Origin: CAZHZT01 sp964537285
Lineage (GTDB): Bacteria; Bacteroidota; Bacteroidia; Chitinophagales; Saprospiraceae
Direction: 5' to 3'
Assembly: GCA_964537285.1 (NCBI GenBank)
Contig: CAZHZT010000063.1
Span: 1-32,902, forward strand
Length of the DNA: 32,902 bases
The position numbers and the translations under genes are program-made. The notes under the pieces were generated by a model, which saw only the letters and a list, made by a program, of their open reading frames with translations, was not told where the DNA came from and made no database searches. Below, one piece after another: positions 23,245-31,626 of the stretch; the stretch's first letter is position 1, and every line of letters starts with the position of its first letter.

Positions 23245-24837
23245 ATGCCAACACTCAATTGGATAGGGAAAGACAAGGTAGTGAGCCACCACCAGGATGT
23301 ACCCTACCGGATATTGGAACACAAATACGGATTTACAGCCGAAAAAGGTGAACAGACCGACCCCACCAACAGCGGAAACAAAATCATACACGGAGACAAC
23401 CTTGAAGCACTAAAAAGCCTATTGCCCGAATACGAAGGAAAAATAAAGTGCATCTACATAGACCCGCCCTACAATACAGGAAATGAAAAGTGGGTTTACA
23501 ACGATAACGTAAACCACCCAAAGATCAAGAAATGGCTGGGCGAAGTGGTGGGCAAAGATGGCGAAGACCTCACCCGACACGACAAATGGTTGTGTATGAT
23601 GTATCCACGTTTAAAATTGCTTCATAAACTTTTGGCAGATGATGGGGCTATTTTTATTTCGATTGATGATAATGAGCAGGCTAATTTGAAATTGATGTGT
23701 GATGAGATTTTTGGGGTGAGGAATTTTGGAAACAATATTATTTGGCAAAAAAAGTACAGTCCTCAAAATGATGCCAGGTATTTATCCGATATGCACGACT
23801 TTGTTTTGTGCTATGCAAAGTCAAAAGATAGGTGGAAAAGAAATTTGTTACCGAGAACAGAGGCCCAAAATAAAAGGTATAAAAATCCCGATAATGACCC
23901 TCGTGGCCCTTGGAAATCAAGTGACTTATCTGTTAAGACATATTCCGAATCAACCGACTATGAAATTGAAACCCCATCAGGAAGGATTGTTTCTCCACCA
24001 AACGGGAGATGTTGGGGAGTGAATAAGGAAAAACTTCAAGAACTTATTCAAGACAATAGAATATGGTTTGGAAAAGACGGAAAAAATGTTCCGTCTGTAA
24101 AAAAGTTCATGAATGAGGTTCAGCAGGGAACTGTTCCTTTGACTCTTTGGCTTCGAGAAGAAGTTGGAGATAATCAAGAAGCAAAGCAGGATTTAAAGGT
24201 TATAATGGGAAAATCTAATTTTCCTTTTGATACACCAAAACCATCAAGATTAGTAGAAAGAGTATTACAACTTTCATCCGACAAAAACTCAATCATCCTC
24301 GACTCCTTCGCCGGTTCCGGCACCACTGCCCACGCCGTATTAAACCTAAACAAACAAGACGGTGGCAATCGCAAATTCATCCTGATAGAAATGGAAGACT
24401 ATGCGAACGACATCACCGCCGAACGTGTAAAACGAGTAACCAAAGGTTATGGTACAGGCAACAAAAAAGTAGAAGGCACAGGCGGAGCATTCGACTATTA
24501 CGAACTCGGCTTACCACTCTTTGACGAAAAGCAAAACCTGAACGAAGAAGTAGGCTTGGGGAAAATACGAGAATACATTTGGTTTTCAGAAACCCGGACT
24601 TCGTTTACAGAACCCAATGCAGAGCATTACTTTTTGGGCAAAAAAGACGATTCCGTTTACTATTTCATTTACGAGAAAGGCCATCTAACCACATTAGATT
24701 ATGATGCTTTGGAACTCATAAAAACCAAGGGAGAGCAATACATCATTTATGCTGACAATTGCCTGTTGCCAAAGGAGTTTATGGCGAAGAAGAACATCAT
24801 TTTCAAGAAAATACCGAGGGATATCAGCAGGTTTTGA
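23245..24837 (+). CDS. Type III restriction-modification DNA methyltransferase (Mod)
   Basis: A 530-residue beta-class adenine-type methyltransferase. Catalytic motif IV DPPY is at 73-76 (YIDPPYNTGNEKW) and AdoMet motif I FAGSGTT begins at 355, the order expected for type III Mod. GAIFISIDDNEQANLKLMCDEIFG follows the catalytic region in the usual way (split: GAIFISIDDNEQ, then LMCDEIFG). The segment between about residues 165 and 345 should hold the target-recognition domain; there the DNA becomes visibly more A/T rich than either side. Mod modifies one strand of a short asymmetric site and supplies specificity to Res. At 530 residues it is somewhat short for the family, but all motifs are present. 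It ends in TGA, two bases before the next start. Confidence 0.93.
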   Translation: MPTLNWIGKDKVVSHHQDVPYRILEHKYGFTAEKGEQTDPTNSGNKIIHGDNLEALKSLLPEYEGKIKCIYIDPPYNTGNEKWVYNDNVNHPKIKKWLGEVVGKDGEDLTRHDKWLCMMYPRLKLLHKLLADDGAIFISIDDNEQANLKLMCDEIFGVRNFGNNIIWQKKYSPQNDARYLSDMHDFVLCYAKSKDRWKRNLLPRTEAQNKRYKNPDNDPRGPWKSSDLSVKTYSESTDYEIETPSGRIVSPPNGRCWGVNKEKLQELIQDNRIWFGKDGKNVPSVKKFMNEVQQGTVPLTLWLREEVGDNQEAKQDLKVIMGKSNFPFDTPKPSRLVERVLQLSSDKNSIILDSFAGSGTTAHAVLNLNKQDGGNRKFILIEMEDYANDITAERVKRVTKGYGTGNKKVEGTGGAFDYYELGLPLFDEKQNLNEEVGLGKIREYIWFSETRTSFTEPNAEHYFLGKKDDSVYYFIYEKGHLTTLDYDALELIKTKGEQYIIYADNCLLPKEFMAKKNIIFKKIPRDISRF

Positions 24838-24839
24838 AT

Positions 24840-25505
24840 ATGAATGTAAAACAAGTTAAATATGAATTACAAAATCTCATTTCAGGAGAGAGCGGCACAA
24901 GTTATGATGCTCTTATCCAGGCAGTCGCCCGTTACCTTAGAAGCGGCAAAAGAGCAAGTCCTGTGGCTGAAGAAAAACACCAAGACAAAGGAGAAGAAGC
25001 AGAGAAACTCCTCAGATTCGCCAGAGAAAACGGACTTTTGATCAAGGATATCAATCCAGATGACTTTATTTCAGCAGGGGCCGAGCAGAAAGTGTACATC
25101 AAGGACGGCAAATATGTAATCAAACTCAACGATGCGGTCTATTATGCCTCTTGGGAGGATTATTTTCATAATCTATTGTTGCACAACTACTTTTTTGCCG
25201 ATACTGCCTATCGCCTAATGGGCTTTTATGTAGAGGAAGGTGTTTTGTATGCAGTAGTGGAGCAAGCTTATGTAAAGGCGGATAAGCTGGTGGACCTGGA
25301 AGATGTCAAAGCATTTCTTTTGAACAACGGGTTTATCAACAGTAGGCGACACGATTATTACCACCCTGGGCTTGGCGTTATTTTGGAAGACCTCCATGAT
25401 GAAAATGTGTTGAGCAGCCAAGACTTACTGTGCTTTATTGATACTGCTTTTTTCATAAAACCAGAAGTGTTTTGGACAAAAACGTTTAAGAAACTATGGA
25501 ATTAA
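24840..25505 (+). CDS. Protein-kinase-like protein (polyvalent-protein kinase type) between mod and res
   Basis: A 221-residue protein, ATG 24840. The N-terminal 65 residues are helical and charged. The rest resembles the compact kinase domain found in polyvalent proteins (Kinase-PolyVal): a glycine-poor loop AGAEQKVYIKDGKYVIKLND with candidate ATP-binding K95, helix FHNLLLHNYFFADTAY, hinge LYAVVEQAYV, catalytic loop ILEDLHDENVL (D184 and N189, the D-x4-N spacing of kinases) and metal-binding D201 in CFIDTAFF. These are all the core catalytic positions, so an active kinase is plausible; the substrate is unknown. It starts two bases after mod and overlaps res by 10 bp, so it belongs to the RM operon by design. 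The assignment rests on motif reading and not on a search. Confidence 0.75.
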   Translation: MNVKQVKYELQNLISGESGTSYDALIQAVARYLRSGKRASPVAEEKHQDKGEEAEKLLRFARENGLLIKDINPDDFISAGAEQKVYIKDGKYVIKLNDAVYYASWEDYFHNLLLHNYFFADTAYRLMGFYVEEGVLYAVVEQAYVKADKLVDLEDVKAFLLNNGFINSRRHDYYHPGLGVILEDLHDENVLSSQDLLCFIDTAFFIKPEVFWTKTFKKLWN

Positions 25506-28135
25506 AAAGTTATCAGAGAAAAGTAATAGAAAATCTTGAAGAATACTTGACCTACGTTCAAGAGCAAAAAGATTTGGGCAAAGCCTTCAATCAATATTGG
25601 GAAGATAAAATTGGCCCATACAATCCCTTGGATGGTACAGGAATGCAGCCCTACAAAAATACCGTTCCAAATGCGGCTCACGTTTGCGTGAAAGTGCCAA
25701 CCGCAGGCGGTAAAACCTTCATTGCCGTAAATGCTTTACATTCCATTTTTCAGGCTTACGATTCCAGCAAACCAAAAGCGGTAATTTGGCTAGTGCCTTG
25801 GAGCAACCTTCTGCAACAAACCGTTGATGCACTCTCTAATCCGGAGCACCCTTACAGACAAAAACTGAATACCCATTTCAACCACCGGGTAGAAGTTTAT
25901 CAAAAAGAAGATTTGTTGCAAGGTTCAAACTTTAACCCAACCGTTGTAAAAGACCAGTTGAGCATTTTTGTAATGAGCTTTGCCAGTTTACGAGCCAAAA
26001 AGAAAGAAGACAGAAAGGTTTACCAAGAAAATGGACAATTGGAAGCTTTTGTATCGCAATTCAAAAACAGCAAACACATTTTAGACGGTGTAGATGATAC
26101 CGCACTAATCAACGTTTTGCGTTATCTCAATCCTGTTTTGGTCGTAGATGAAAGCCACAATGCAGAAAGTGATTTAAGTGTCGACATGCTTAAAAACTTA
26201 AATCCGTCATTTATTCTTGATTTAACCGCAACGCCAAAAGACAATAGCAATATTGTAAGCCTTGTCCCTGCCATTGAACTGAAAAAGGAACATATGGTCA
26301 AACTTCCTGTAATTGTGTATAACAATCACGATAAAACGGAAGTCATCAACAATGCTCTGCATTTACAACGTAAATTGGAAAACCTTGCAAAAAAGCAAGA
26401 AGCCGAAGGTGGCAAATACATCAGACCCATTGTGCTGTTTCAAGCACAACCCAAGACCAATGAAGACAATACCACTTTCGAGAAGCTGAAAGAACAGTTG
26501 TTGAGTTTGGGAATTCCCGAAAATCAAATCAAAATAAAAACTGCCAACATTGACGAATTGAAAGGCATTGATTTGATGAGCAAGGAATGTGAAGTCCGCT
26601 ACATCATAACCATCAACGCCTTAAAAGAAGGTTGGGATTGTCCATTTGCTTATATCTTGGCATCATTGGCAGACAAATCAAGTGCGGTAGATGTGGAGCA
26701 AATTTTAGGTCGTGTATTGCGTCAGCCTTATGTGCAAAGGCACAAATCATTTCAGTTAAACTTGTCTTACGTTTTAACGGCATCCGCCAAATTCAACGAG
26801 ACTTTGCAAAGCATTGTAAAAGGCTTGCAAGAATCAGGATTTAGTGAAAAGGATTATCGCAAAGTCGATAAAATGACCGAAGAAGAAAAGAAAACGGTTA
26901 CGGCTGACCCGGTTGAATCTTTCCTTTTCCCTGAACAACAAACGGAACAAGAAGAAGATGAAAACATCGATACCAATCGAGTAACGTTTGACCCGAATGA
27001 AGATGAAGAAGAACCAGAAACAACTACGGTAATTGATGAAATTGAAGCCATTGCGAAAGAACAAAACCGACAGTTAGAAGAACAAATAAAAGAACAGGAA
27101 CAACAGCCTGTTGACGAAAATATTTTTCAAGAAATGGGTGATAAAGTAAAACGCTACAAGGTTAAAGAAGCCTACAAGGAGTTTATAGATAAAATCGAGT
27201 TTCCGCAGTTCTTCATCAAAGTTACTGCAAGCGACATTTTTGGAACAGACGAAGAATTACTGAACAGAGAATCTCTGCTAAAAGACTTCAAACTTTCAGA
27301 CGAAGACATCAAAATTGACTTTGACCAAATTTCTTCTGACTTGTACAAAATTGACTTGGAAGAAGCCAAGAAAAACGAGTACAGACCTTCATTCACAAAG
27401 ATTGAAGACCATTTGGTGAAGGACCCAATTGCGGAATACATTTTAGTAAAACCAAAAGAAAACCAAATAAGCGACATTACTCATCAAATGATGCAGATTA
27501 TCGGAAATATGTACCCGATACCTGATCAGGAAATCAAGGTTTACATAGGGCGAATTTTAAGCGGCATGAATACCGAGCAGTTGAGAGATATTTTGGTTCG
27601 CAAGTGGAGTTATACCGACAAAATCAAGGCTAAAATCAGGCAATTGGCTGACTCTTATGCCGAGGGGCGTTTTATGGATTTAATCAAATCTAAGCGAATC
27701 CGCACAAAGAAGATTTGGAAGTTGAAGCAGGAGATTGTACCGGGAAAAACTGCTTCTTCTATCGGCAATTCACTTTATGAAAAGGAAGGCGCCATGAACA
27801 ACCTGGAGGAAAGGGTAGCGATGGAACTTGGGACATCATCAAACATTGAGTTTTGGCATAGAAACTTAGAACGTGGAAAAGGATTTTACATCAACGGATT
27901 TAAAGCAAATCACTACCCTGACTTCATCATGCGGACAAAATCGGGCATGACGATTTTAGTGGAAACAAAAGGAGACCATTTAGACAATGCAGATAGTGCT
28001 GCAAAATGCAGACTTGGAAACGAATGGGAAAAGCAAGCAGGAAACGACTTTGCCTACTTTATGATTTTTGACAACAAAGAAGTGGACGGAGCATATACGT
28101 TGGACAAAGCAAAAGAACTGATTGGTGGAATGTAA
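25496..28135 (+). CDS. Type III restriction-modification helicase-nuclease (Res)
   Basis: An 879-residue SF2 translocase-nuclease. Walker A PTAGGKT ends with K73-T74. Motif II is D218-E-S-H, motif III LTATP; motif V is INALKEGWDCPFAY and motif VI QILGRVLRQP. The C-terminal PD-(D/E)XK nuclease reads YPDF (D809) ... E823-T-K825-G. All catalytic residues of both domains are present, so the enzyme should be functional with Mod. An acidic, Glu/Gln-rich stretch (about 470-550) separates motor and C-terminal parts. The ATG at 25496 overlaps the end of the kinase-like gene by 10 bp, indicating translational coupling. Confidence 0.95.
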   Translation: MELKSYQRKVIENLEEYLTYVQEQKDLGKAFNQYWEDKIGPYNPLDGTGMQPYKNTVPNAAHVCVKVPTAGGKTFIAVNALHSIFQAYDSSKPKAVIWLVPWSNLLQQTVDALSNPEHPYRQKLNTHFNHRVEVYQKEDLLQGSNFNPTVVKDQLSIFVMSFASLRAKKKEDRKVYQENGQLEAFVSQFKNSKHILDGVDDTALINVLRYLNPVLVVDESHNAESDLSVDMLKNLNPSFILDLTATPKDNSNIVSLVPAIELKKEHMVKLPVIVYNNHDKTEVINNALHLQRKLENLAKKQEAEGGKYIRPIVLFQAQPKTNEDNTTFEKLKEQLLSLGIPENQIKIKTANIDELKGIDLMSKECEVRYIITINALKEGWDCPFAYILASLADKSSAVDVEQILGRVLRQPYVQRHKSFQLNLSYVLTASAKFNETLQSIVKGLQESGFSEKDYRKVDKMTEEEKKTVTADPVESFLFPEQQTEQEEDENIDTNRVTFDPNEDEEEPETTTVIDEIEAIAKEQNRQLEEQIKEQEQQPVDENIFQEMGDKVKRYKVKEAYKEFIDKIEFPQFFIKVTASDIFGTDEELLNRESLLKDFKLSDEDIKIDFDQISSDLYKIDLEEAKKNEYRPSFTKIEDHLVKDPIAEYILVKPKENQISDITHQMMQIIGNMYPIPDQEIKVYIGRILSGMNTEQLRDILVRKWSYTDKIKAKIRQLADSYAEGRFMDLIKSKRIRTKKIWKLKQEIVPGKTASSIGNSLYEKEGAMNNLEERVAMELGTSSNIEFWHRNLERGKGFYINGFKANHYPDFIMRTKSGMTILVETKGDHLDNADSAAKCRLGNEWEKQAGNDFAYFMIFDNKEVDGAYTLDKAKELIGGM

Positions 28136-28148
28136 ACCAACACTAAGT

Positions 28149-28191
28149 TCAAGCACATTGCAATCCTCGTTCCTGCGGTTGCAAAGAGCTT
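28149..28191. repeat. Folded attC-like repeat, right flank of the RM cassette
   Basis: Begins TCAAGCACATT and ends AAAGAGCTT like the left copy at 22892-22934, and has exactly the same length (43 nt). The inner stem here is TTGCAA paired with TTGCAA. It starts 13 bp after the res stop codon. Confidence 0.65.
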
Positions 28192-28233
28192 TCACGCCTA
28201 CGCTGACGGACAGAAAAGAAAAAAGCCAGCAGG

Positions 28234-28358
28234 TAACAATGGCTATACGTAATGCGGGGTAAAGTGCTGATATGAAGGTGATTACATTAAATAAACTAAT
28301 TACTGAACGGAAAGGTAAGTGCATTGAAATCCCGCACTAGGCATAGCTGAGACCGTTA
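28234..28358. repeat. Nested inverted boxes resembling an attC site
   Basis: Three paired boxes are nested: TAAC (28234-28237) with GTTA (28355-28358), GCTAT (28242-28246) with ATAGC (28343-28347) and TGCGGG (28253-28258) with CCCGCA (28331-28336). The total of 125 bp is in the range of integron attC sites, which also use short paired boxes and a GTT at the right end. The rest of 28359-28490 shows no gene. Confidence 0.45.
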
Positions 28359-28490
28359 AAAAAGTCTATTGCAACTTGCATTAATTAATTCTAGTTAATA
28401 GGTCCAAAATACCCAATAGTTCCTTAACAGTCAACGGTAAGTTGCCGTAAACTCGACACACAGCCCAGCTTCTAGCTAATAATTTTAGTT

Positions 28491-28593
28491 CTTTGACATA
28501 AATTGTGGAAAATGGAACTTCAAAATGATAAGCCTTTCAGCTACTAGGGCATTCAAGGCTTATCATTTCGAAGTTCCACACAATTTATCAAAG
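28491..28593. repeat. Long hairpin upstream of the DUF5916 gene
   Basis: Nested stems ATAAATTGTG/CACAATTTAT, TGGAACTTC/GAAGTTCCA and AATGATAAGCCTT/AAGGCTTATCATT pair over about 40 bp per arm with an 18-nt loop (28537-28554). It ends 17 bp upstream of the -7 box at 28611, so it may be an operator, an attenuating hairpin from upstream transcription or a terminator for it. Confidence 0.65.
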
Positions 28594-28610
28594 AAGGATA
28601 ATTTTTACAT

Positions 28611-28618
28611 TATATTTG
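28611..28618 (+). promoter_or_regulatory. -7 box of the DUF5916 gene
   Basis: TATATTTG, full match to TAnnTTTG, 22 bp before the TTG start at 28641. A -33 element is not obvious; the hairpin element lies where it would be. Confidence 0.5.
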
Positions 28619-28640
28619 CAGGCGTTTCCCATGATTACTA

Positions 28641-31088
28641 TTGCAACACCACAAACTCGACAAACTGAAACCCTGCTTTTACATATTGATCCTTTCGTTT
28701 ATTTCCTTCCCTTCCTGGGGGCAGGAAAAAATATTGACCGCTTCCAGAACAAACGAAAAAATAACAATCGACGGAAAACTCCTGGAGCCGATATGGGCAA
28801 ATGCCGATGTAGCCACCAATTTTCTAGAGCGAAACCCTACCGAAGGAAATCCGCCAAAGTTTAAAACAGAAGTCAGGGTGCTGTTTGATGACGATAATAT
28901 TTACGTACTCGGCTATTGCTATGATGACCAACCAGATAGTATTCTGACACAGCTGGGCGAGCGTGATGACAATCTAAATGCGGACCTTTTTTCCGTTTCG
29001 TTCGATACTTATAACAAAATGTTGGATGCCTTTACGTTCTCCGTTTCTGCATCCGGTGTTCAATCGGATTCCAGAATTTCAGATCGTTTATTTAATGCCG
29101 TTTGGGAAAGCGCCGTGCAGGTTGTGGATGATGGTTGGATCGCTGAAATTAAGATCCCTTATTACGCCATCCGGTTTCCCAAAGGAGAAAAACAAGTCTG
29201 GCGGGTACAGTTTGAAAGAGAAATCAGACGGACAAGGACGGAGCTGCAATGGTCTTTGGTGCCTAAAGAAGTAGAAACGGAGCTCAATTATTGGGGGCTT
29301 TTAGACGGCCTGGATCAAATTAAAGATCCGCTTCGGCTTTCCTTATCTCCTTATGTTTCTTCTTTCGCGGAATTCACTGACAACGAAAGTACCATAGGCT
29401 ATGGTGCCGGTGCGGATCTCAAATTGGGTTTAGACGAAAGCTTCACCCTTGACTTAACTTTATTGCCCGATTTTTCTCAGGTGCGCTCGGATAATATTGT
29501 CAAAAACCTGGGCGCTTTTGAAGTCGTTTTTGAAGAGCAACGTCCTTTTTTCCGGGAAGGGGTCGATTTATTCAATCGGGGCGGGCTATTTTATTCAAGG
29601 CGAATAGGTGGTGTTCCGCGTCGGTACAATCAAGCTTTCTCGGACCTGGATTCTACAGAAGTAACTATTGAGAATCCTGCTACCTCTAAACTTGTAAACG
29701 TTGCAAAAATTTCTGGAAGAAACAAGAATGGCTTGGGTATCGGAATAATGAATGCCATTACTGCTCCAACCAATGCAGTAATTGAGAATACGACAACCGG
29801 AGAAACCAGAGAAATCGAAACGAACCCACTAGTAAATTACAGCATTCTTTCTTTTGATCAAAATCTGAAAAACAACAGTTCTGTCTATTTTATCAACTTA
29901 AATGCTTTGCGAACCGGTGATTTCATCGATGCCAATGTCTCCGCAGCCGGGTTTAACTTGATTTCAAAAAACTCGGCTTATTCTGTTTCTGGGGATGTTA
30001 AGGTAACTCAACGAGACCAAAACTTAAGGGAGAACATTTTTAAAGCAAATGATAACGATGGTTTAAGCTATTCCTTAAGATTAGCTAAGATAAAAGGAAA
30101 CTTCAAGTTTTCCCTGGCAAGTGAAAGTAGGTCTCCGAATTACAATCCCAATGATTTGGGCGTGAACTTCAGGATCAATATCAGAACGCATTCTATAGGC
30201 TTTCAGTATAATAAATACAATCCCTTTTGGATCTTAAACAGTAGCTATAACCGGTTTACGTTTAGCCTGGAACAAGACTATTCCACGGGGGAGATACTGA
30301 AGAAAAGATACAGTGGCAGGTACTTCTTCGTTTTCCCTGACTTTAATGCCATCTTCATCTCTATGAGTTCACAAGTAGGAGATGGGATCGATCTTTTTGA
30401 ATCCAGAGTTTCCGGGCAAAAATTTATTATCCCGGAGTTTTATTACAACGGTATCGGGATCTCAACCGATTATAGAAAACCCTTTGCACTAGATGCAAGT
30501 ATTGGCTACGGAGAAGGCTATTTTACGGATTATGTGGTTAATAATTATTTTGAAGTTGATTTCTCCCCTATAATCCGTTTAAATGATCAATTGACATTAA
30601 CCCCTTCTACAAATTATTCCAGTTTTTTAAACGGAGCTGGTTTTGCGGGTTATTTTGATGGCGATCCCAAGTATGGGGTTCGGGATGTCCGAACGTTGAC
30701 CAACATTTTGCAAGGAAAGTATTTATTTAAAAATAACCTCTCTGTAACCCTTAGAATAAGGCATTACTGGTCTTATGGCCTCTACGATTATTATGGCGAT
30801 CTCGATTCGGAGGGCTATATTATTGAAGATGATTCTTTTTCAGGCAATGCGGATTTTAACTTCAATGCATTCAACACAGACTTAATTTTTGCCTGGCAAT
30901 TTGCGCCGGGCAGTTTCCTGAATTTTGTTTATAAAAATGATCTTCAAAGGGATGAAACCGATATTCAGTTGTCTTATTTCAATAATTTAAGATCAGTACT
31001 GGAAGAAGGACAAAGAAACACGATTACGATGAAGGTTATTTACTTTTTTGATACGGTTTCGAGTTATAATAAGATATTTAGAAATTAG
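28641..31088 (+). CDS. DUF5916 outer-membrane protein with N-terminal CBM9-like domain
   Basis: An 815-residue exported protein. The signal peptide is CFYILILSFISFPSWGQ. A CBM9/DOMON-like sugar-binding domain follows at about 35-190 (EKITIDGKLLEPIWANADVA, then VRVLFDDDNIYVLGYCYDD). The long C-terminal DUF5916 region has the barrel pattern of alternating strands (LLPDFSQVRSDNIVKNLGAF, EEQRPFFREGVDLF, GLFYSRRIGG) and ends with aromatic-alternating strands (MKVIYFFDTVSSYNKIFRN). It is probably an outer-membrane barrel; the substrate is unknown. The start is odd: the frame opens with TTG 28641, preceded by an in-frame TGA. An ATG at 28631 is out of frame by one base, so either TTG is used or a small indel occurred (or is a sequencing error) near 28631-28641. 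Confidence 0.85.
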   Translation: MQHHKLDKLKPCFYILILSFISFPSWGQEKILTASRTNEKITIDGKLLEPIWANADVATNFLERNPTEGNPPKFKTEVRVLFDDDNIYVLGYCYDDQPDSILTQLGERDDNLNADLFSVSFDTYNKMLDAFTFSVSASGVQSDSRISDRLFNAVWESAVQVVDDGWIAEIKIPYYAIRFPKGEKQVWRVQFEREIRRTRTELQWSLVPKEVETELNYWGLLDGLDQIKDPLRLSLSPYVSSFAEFTDNESTIGYGAGADLKLGLDESFTLDLTLLPDFSQVRSDNIVKNLGAFEVVFEEQRPFFREGVDLFNRGGLFYSRRIGGVPRRYNQAFSDLDSTEVTIENPATSKLVNVAKISGRNKNGLGIGIMNAITAPTNAVIENTTTGETREIETNPLVNYSILSFDQNLKNNSSVYFINLNALRTGDFIDANVSAAGFNLISKNSAYSVSGDVKVTQRDQNLRENIFKANDNDGLSYSLRLAKIKGNFKFSLASESRSPNYNPNDLGVNFRINIRTHSIGFQYNKYNPFWILNSSYNRFTFSLEQDYSTGEILKKRYSGRYFFVFPDFNAIFISMSSQVGDGIDLFESRVSGQKFIIPEFYYNGIGISTDYRKPFALDASIGYGEGYFTDYVVNNYFEVDFSPIIRLNDQLTLTPSTNYSSFLNGAGFAGYFDGDPKYGVRDVRTLTNILQGKYLFKNNLSVTLRIRHYWSYGLYDYYGDLDSEGYIIEDDSFSGNADFNFNAFNTDLIFAWQFAPGSFLNFVYKNDLQRDETDIQLSYFNNLRSVLEEGQRNTITMKVIYFFDTVSSYNKIFRN

Positions 31089-31148
31089 GCATTCAATAGA
31101 AGCCGTAACTAACCACATCGCGGATCGTGACTGCCAAGACCCACAAAT

Positions 31149-31222
31149 GCTCCTATCGCATCACTGGAAAACGCAAGGGGTTTCTAGCCCATATACTGAG
31201 GATTCGAACTTTTCTTGGGGCA
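31149..31222 (+). tRNA. tRNA-Arg(TCT)
   Basis: Canonical 74-nt layout: acceptor GCTCCTA with TTGGGGC (one T-T mismatch), D arm GCATCACTGGAAAACGC, anticodon arm 31176-31192 with loop TTTCTAG (anticodon TCT 31183-31185), 5-nt variable loop, T arm GAGGA-TTCGAAC-TTTTC, discriminator A. The anticodon stem has one A-G mismatch. No CCA encoded. Confidence 0.6.
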
Positions 31223-31331
31223 ACAGGAACTATTTTAACTGTACTATTGTAATGTTATTCCACAGCGGAGAAACAGGAAATTCGCTGGGCTAAAGTCCTG
31301 AGCTGGGGGATTATATCTCGCCTGTGGTAAG

Positions 31332-31407
31332 GGGCTATGGGGCTGCAAGGGTGACCGCTATCCTGTCACGATAACATATCAGCCCGGTTCGATTCCGGGA
31401 TAGACCG
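31332..31407 (+). tRNA. tRNA-Asp(GTC)-like, degenerate
   Basis: T arm CCCGG-TTCGATT-CCGGG is perfect (31383-31399). Acceptor GGGCTAT with ATAGACC has one mismatch. The anticodon loop CTGTCAC (GTC) sits on a 4-bp stem. The D stem is weak and the variable loop is unusually long (8 nt). Either a diverged functional tRNA or a relic. Confidence 0.45.
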
Positions 31408-31506
31408 CATAAATTATAGAATATGTATTGCATAACAAAAAAAGTAACAACGATAATTATTAAAGGAGGCGTAAGCACCTAAGGGGAGTCGTATGTAAAA
31501 ATACAT

Positions 31507-31541
31507 AAAAGCGGTTCCTGTTAATTCGGGGCCGCTTTTTT
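31507..31541 (+). terminator. Rho-independent terminator within the tRNA array
   Basis: AAAAGCGG (31507-31514) pairs with CCGCTTTT (31532-31539); the stem extends by TTCC with GGGG, closing a 9-nt loop, and runs into T. It separates the Arg and Asp genes from the seven downstream genes, so the array may be two transcripts. Confidence 0.75.
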
Positions 31542-31546
31542 TATTG

Positions 31547-31618
31547 GCGGGTAAAGCATTTATGGATGATGGCCACGCTTCCAAGGTGGAGAATGGAGTT
31601 CGATTCTCTATGCCCGCT
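31547..31618 (+). tRNA. tRNA-Gly(TCC)
   Basis: 72 nt. Acceptor GCGGGTA with TGCCCGC (one G-T). Anticodon arm 31573-31589 with loop CTTCCAA (TCC) and a G-G mismatch at the base of the loop. T arm TGGAG-TTCGATT-CTCTA. D stem weak. Confidence 0.7.
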
Positions 31619-31626
31619 CCAATTGC

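Noticed and set aside
24759..24839. Upstream start for the kinase-like gene, overlapping mod
   Set aside because: ATG 24840 sits two bases after the mod stop and gives a natural N-terminus; the extension is a shadow of the mod reading frame.
28616..28864. An 82-codon frame at the start of the DUF5916 gene
   Set aside because: It is out of frame with the signal peptide and the CBM9-like domain and becomes basic and low in hydrophobic order.
31223..31331. A further tRNA between the Arg and Asp genes
   Set aside because: No T arm, anticodon stem and acceptor could be placed together in a tRNA layout; only isolated similarities were found.
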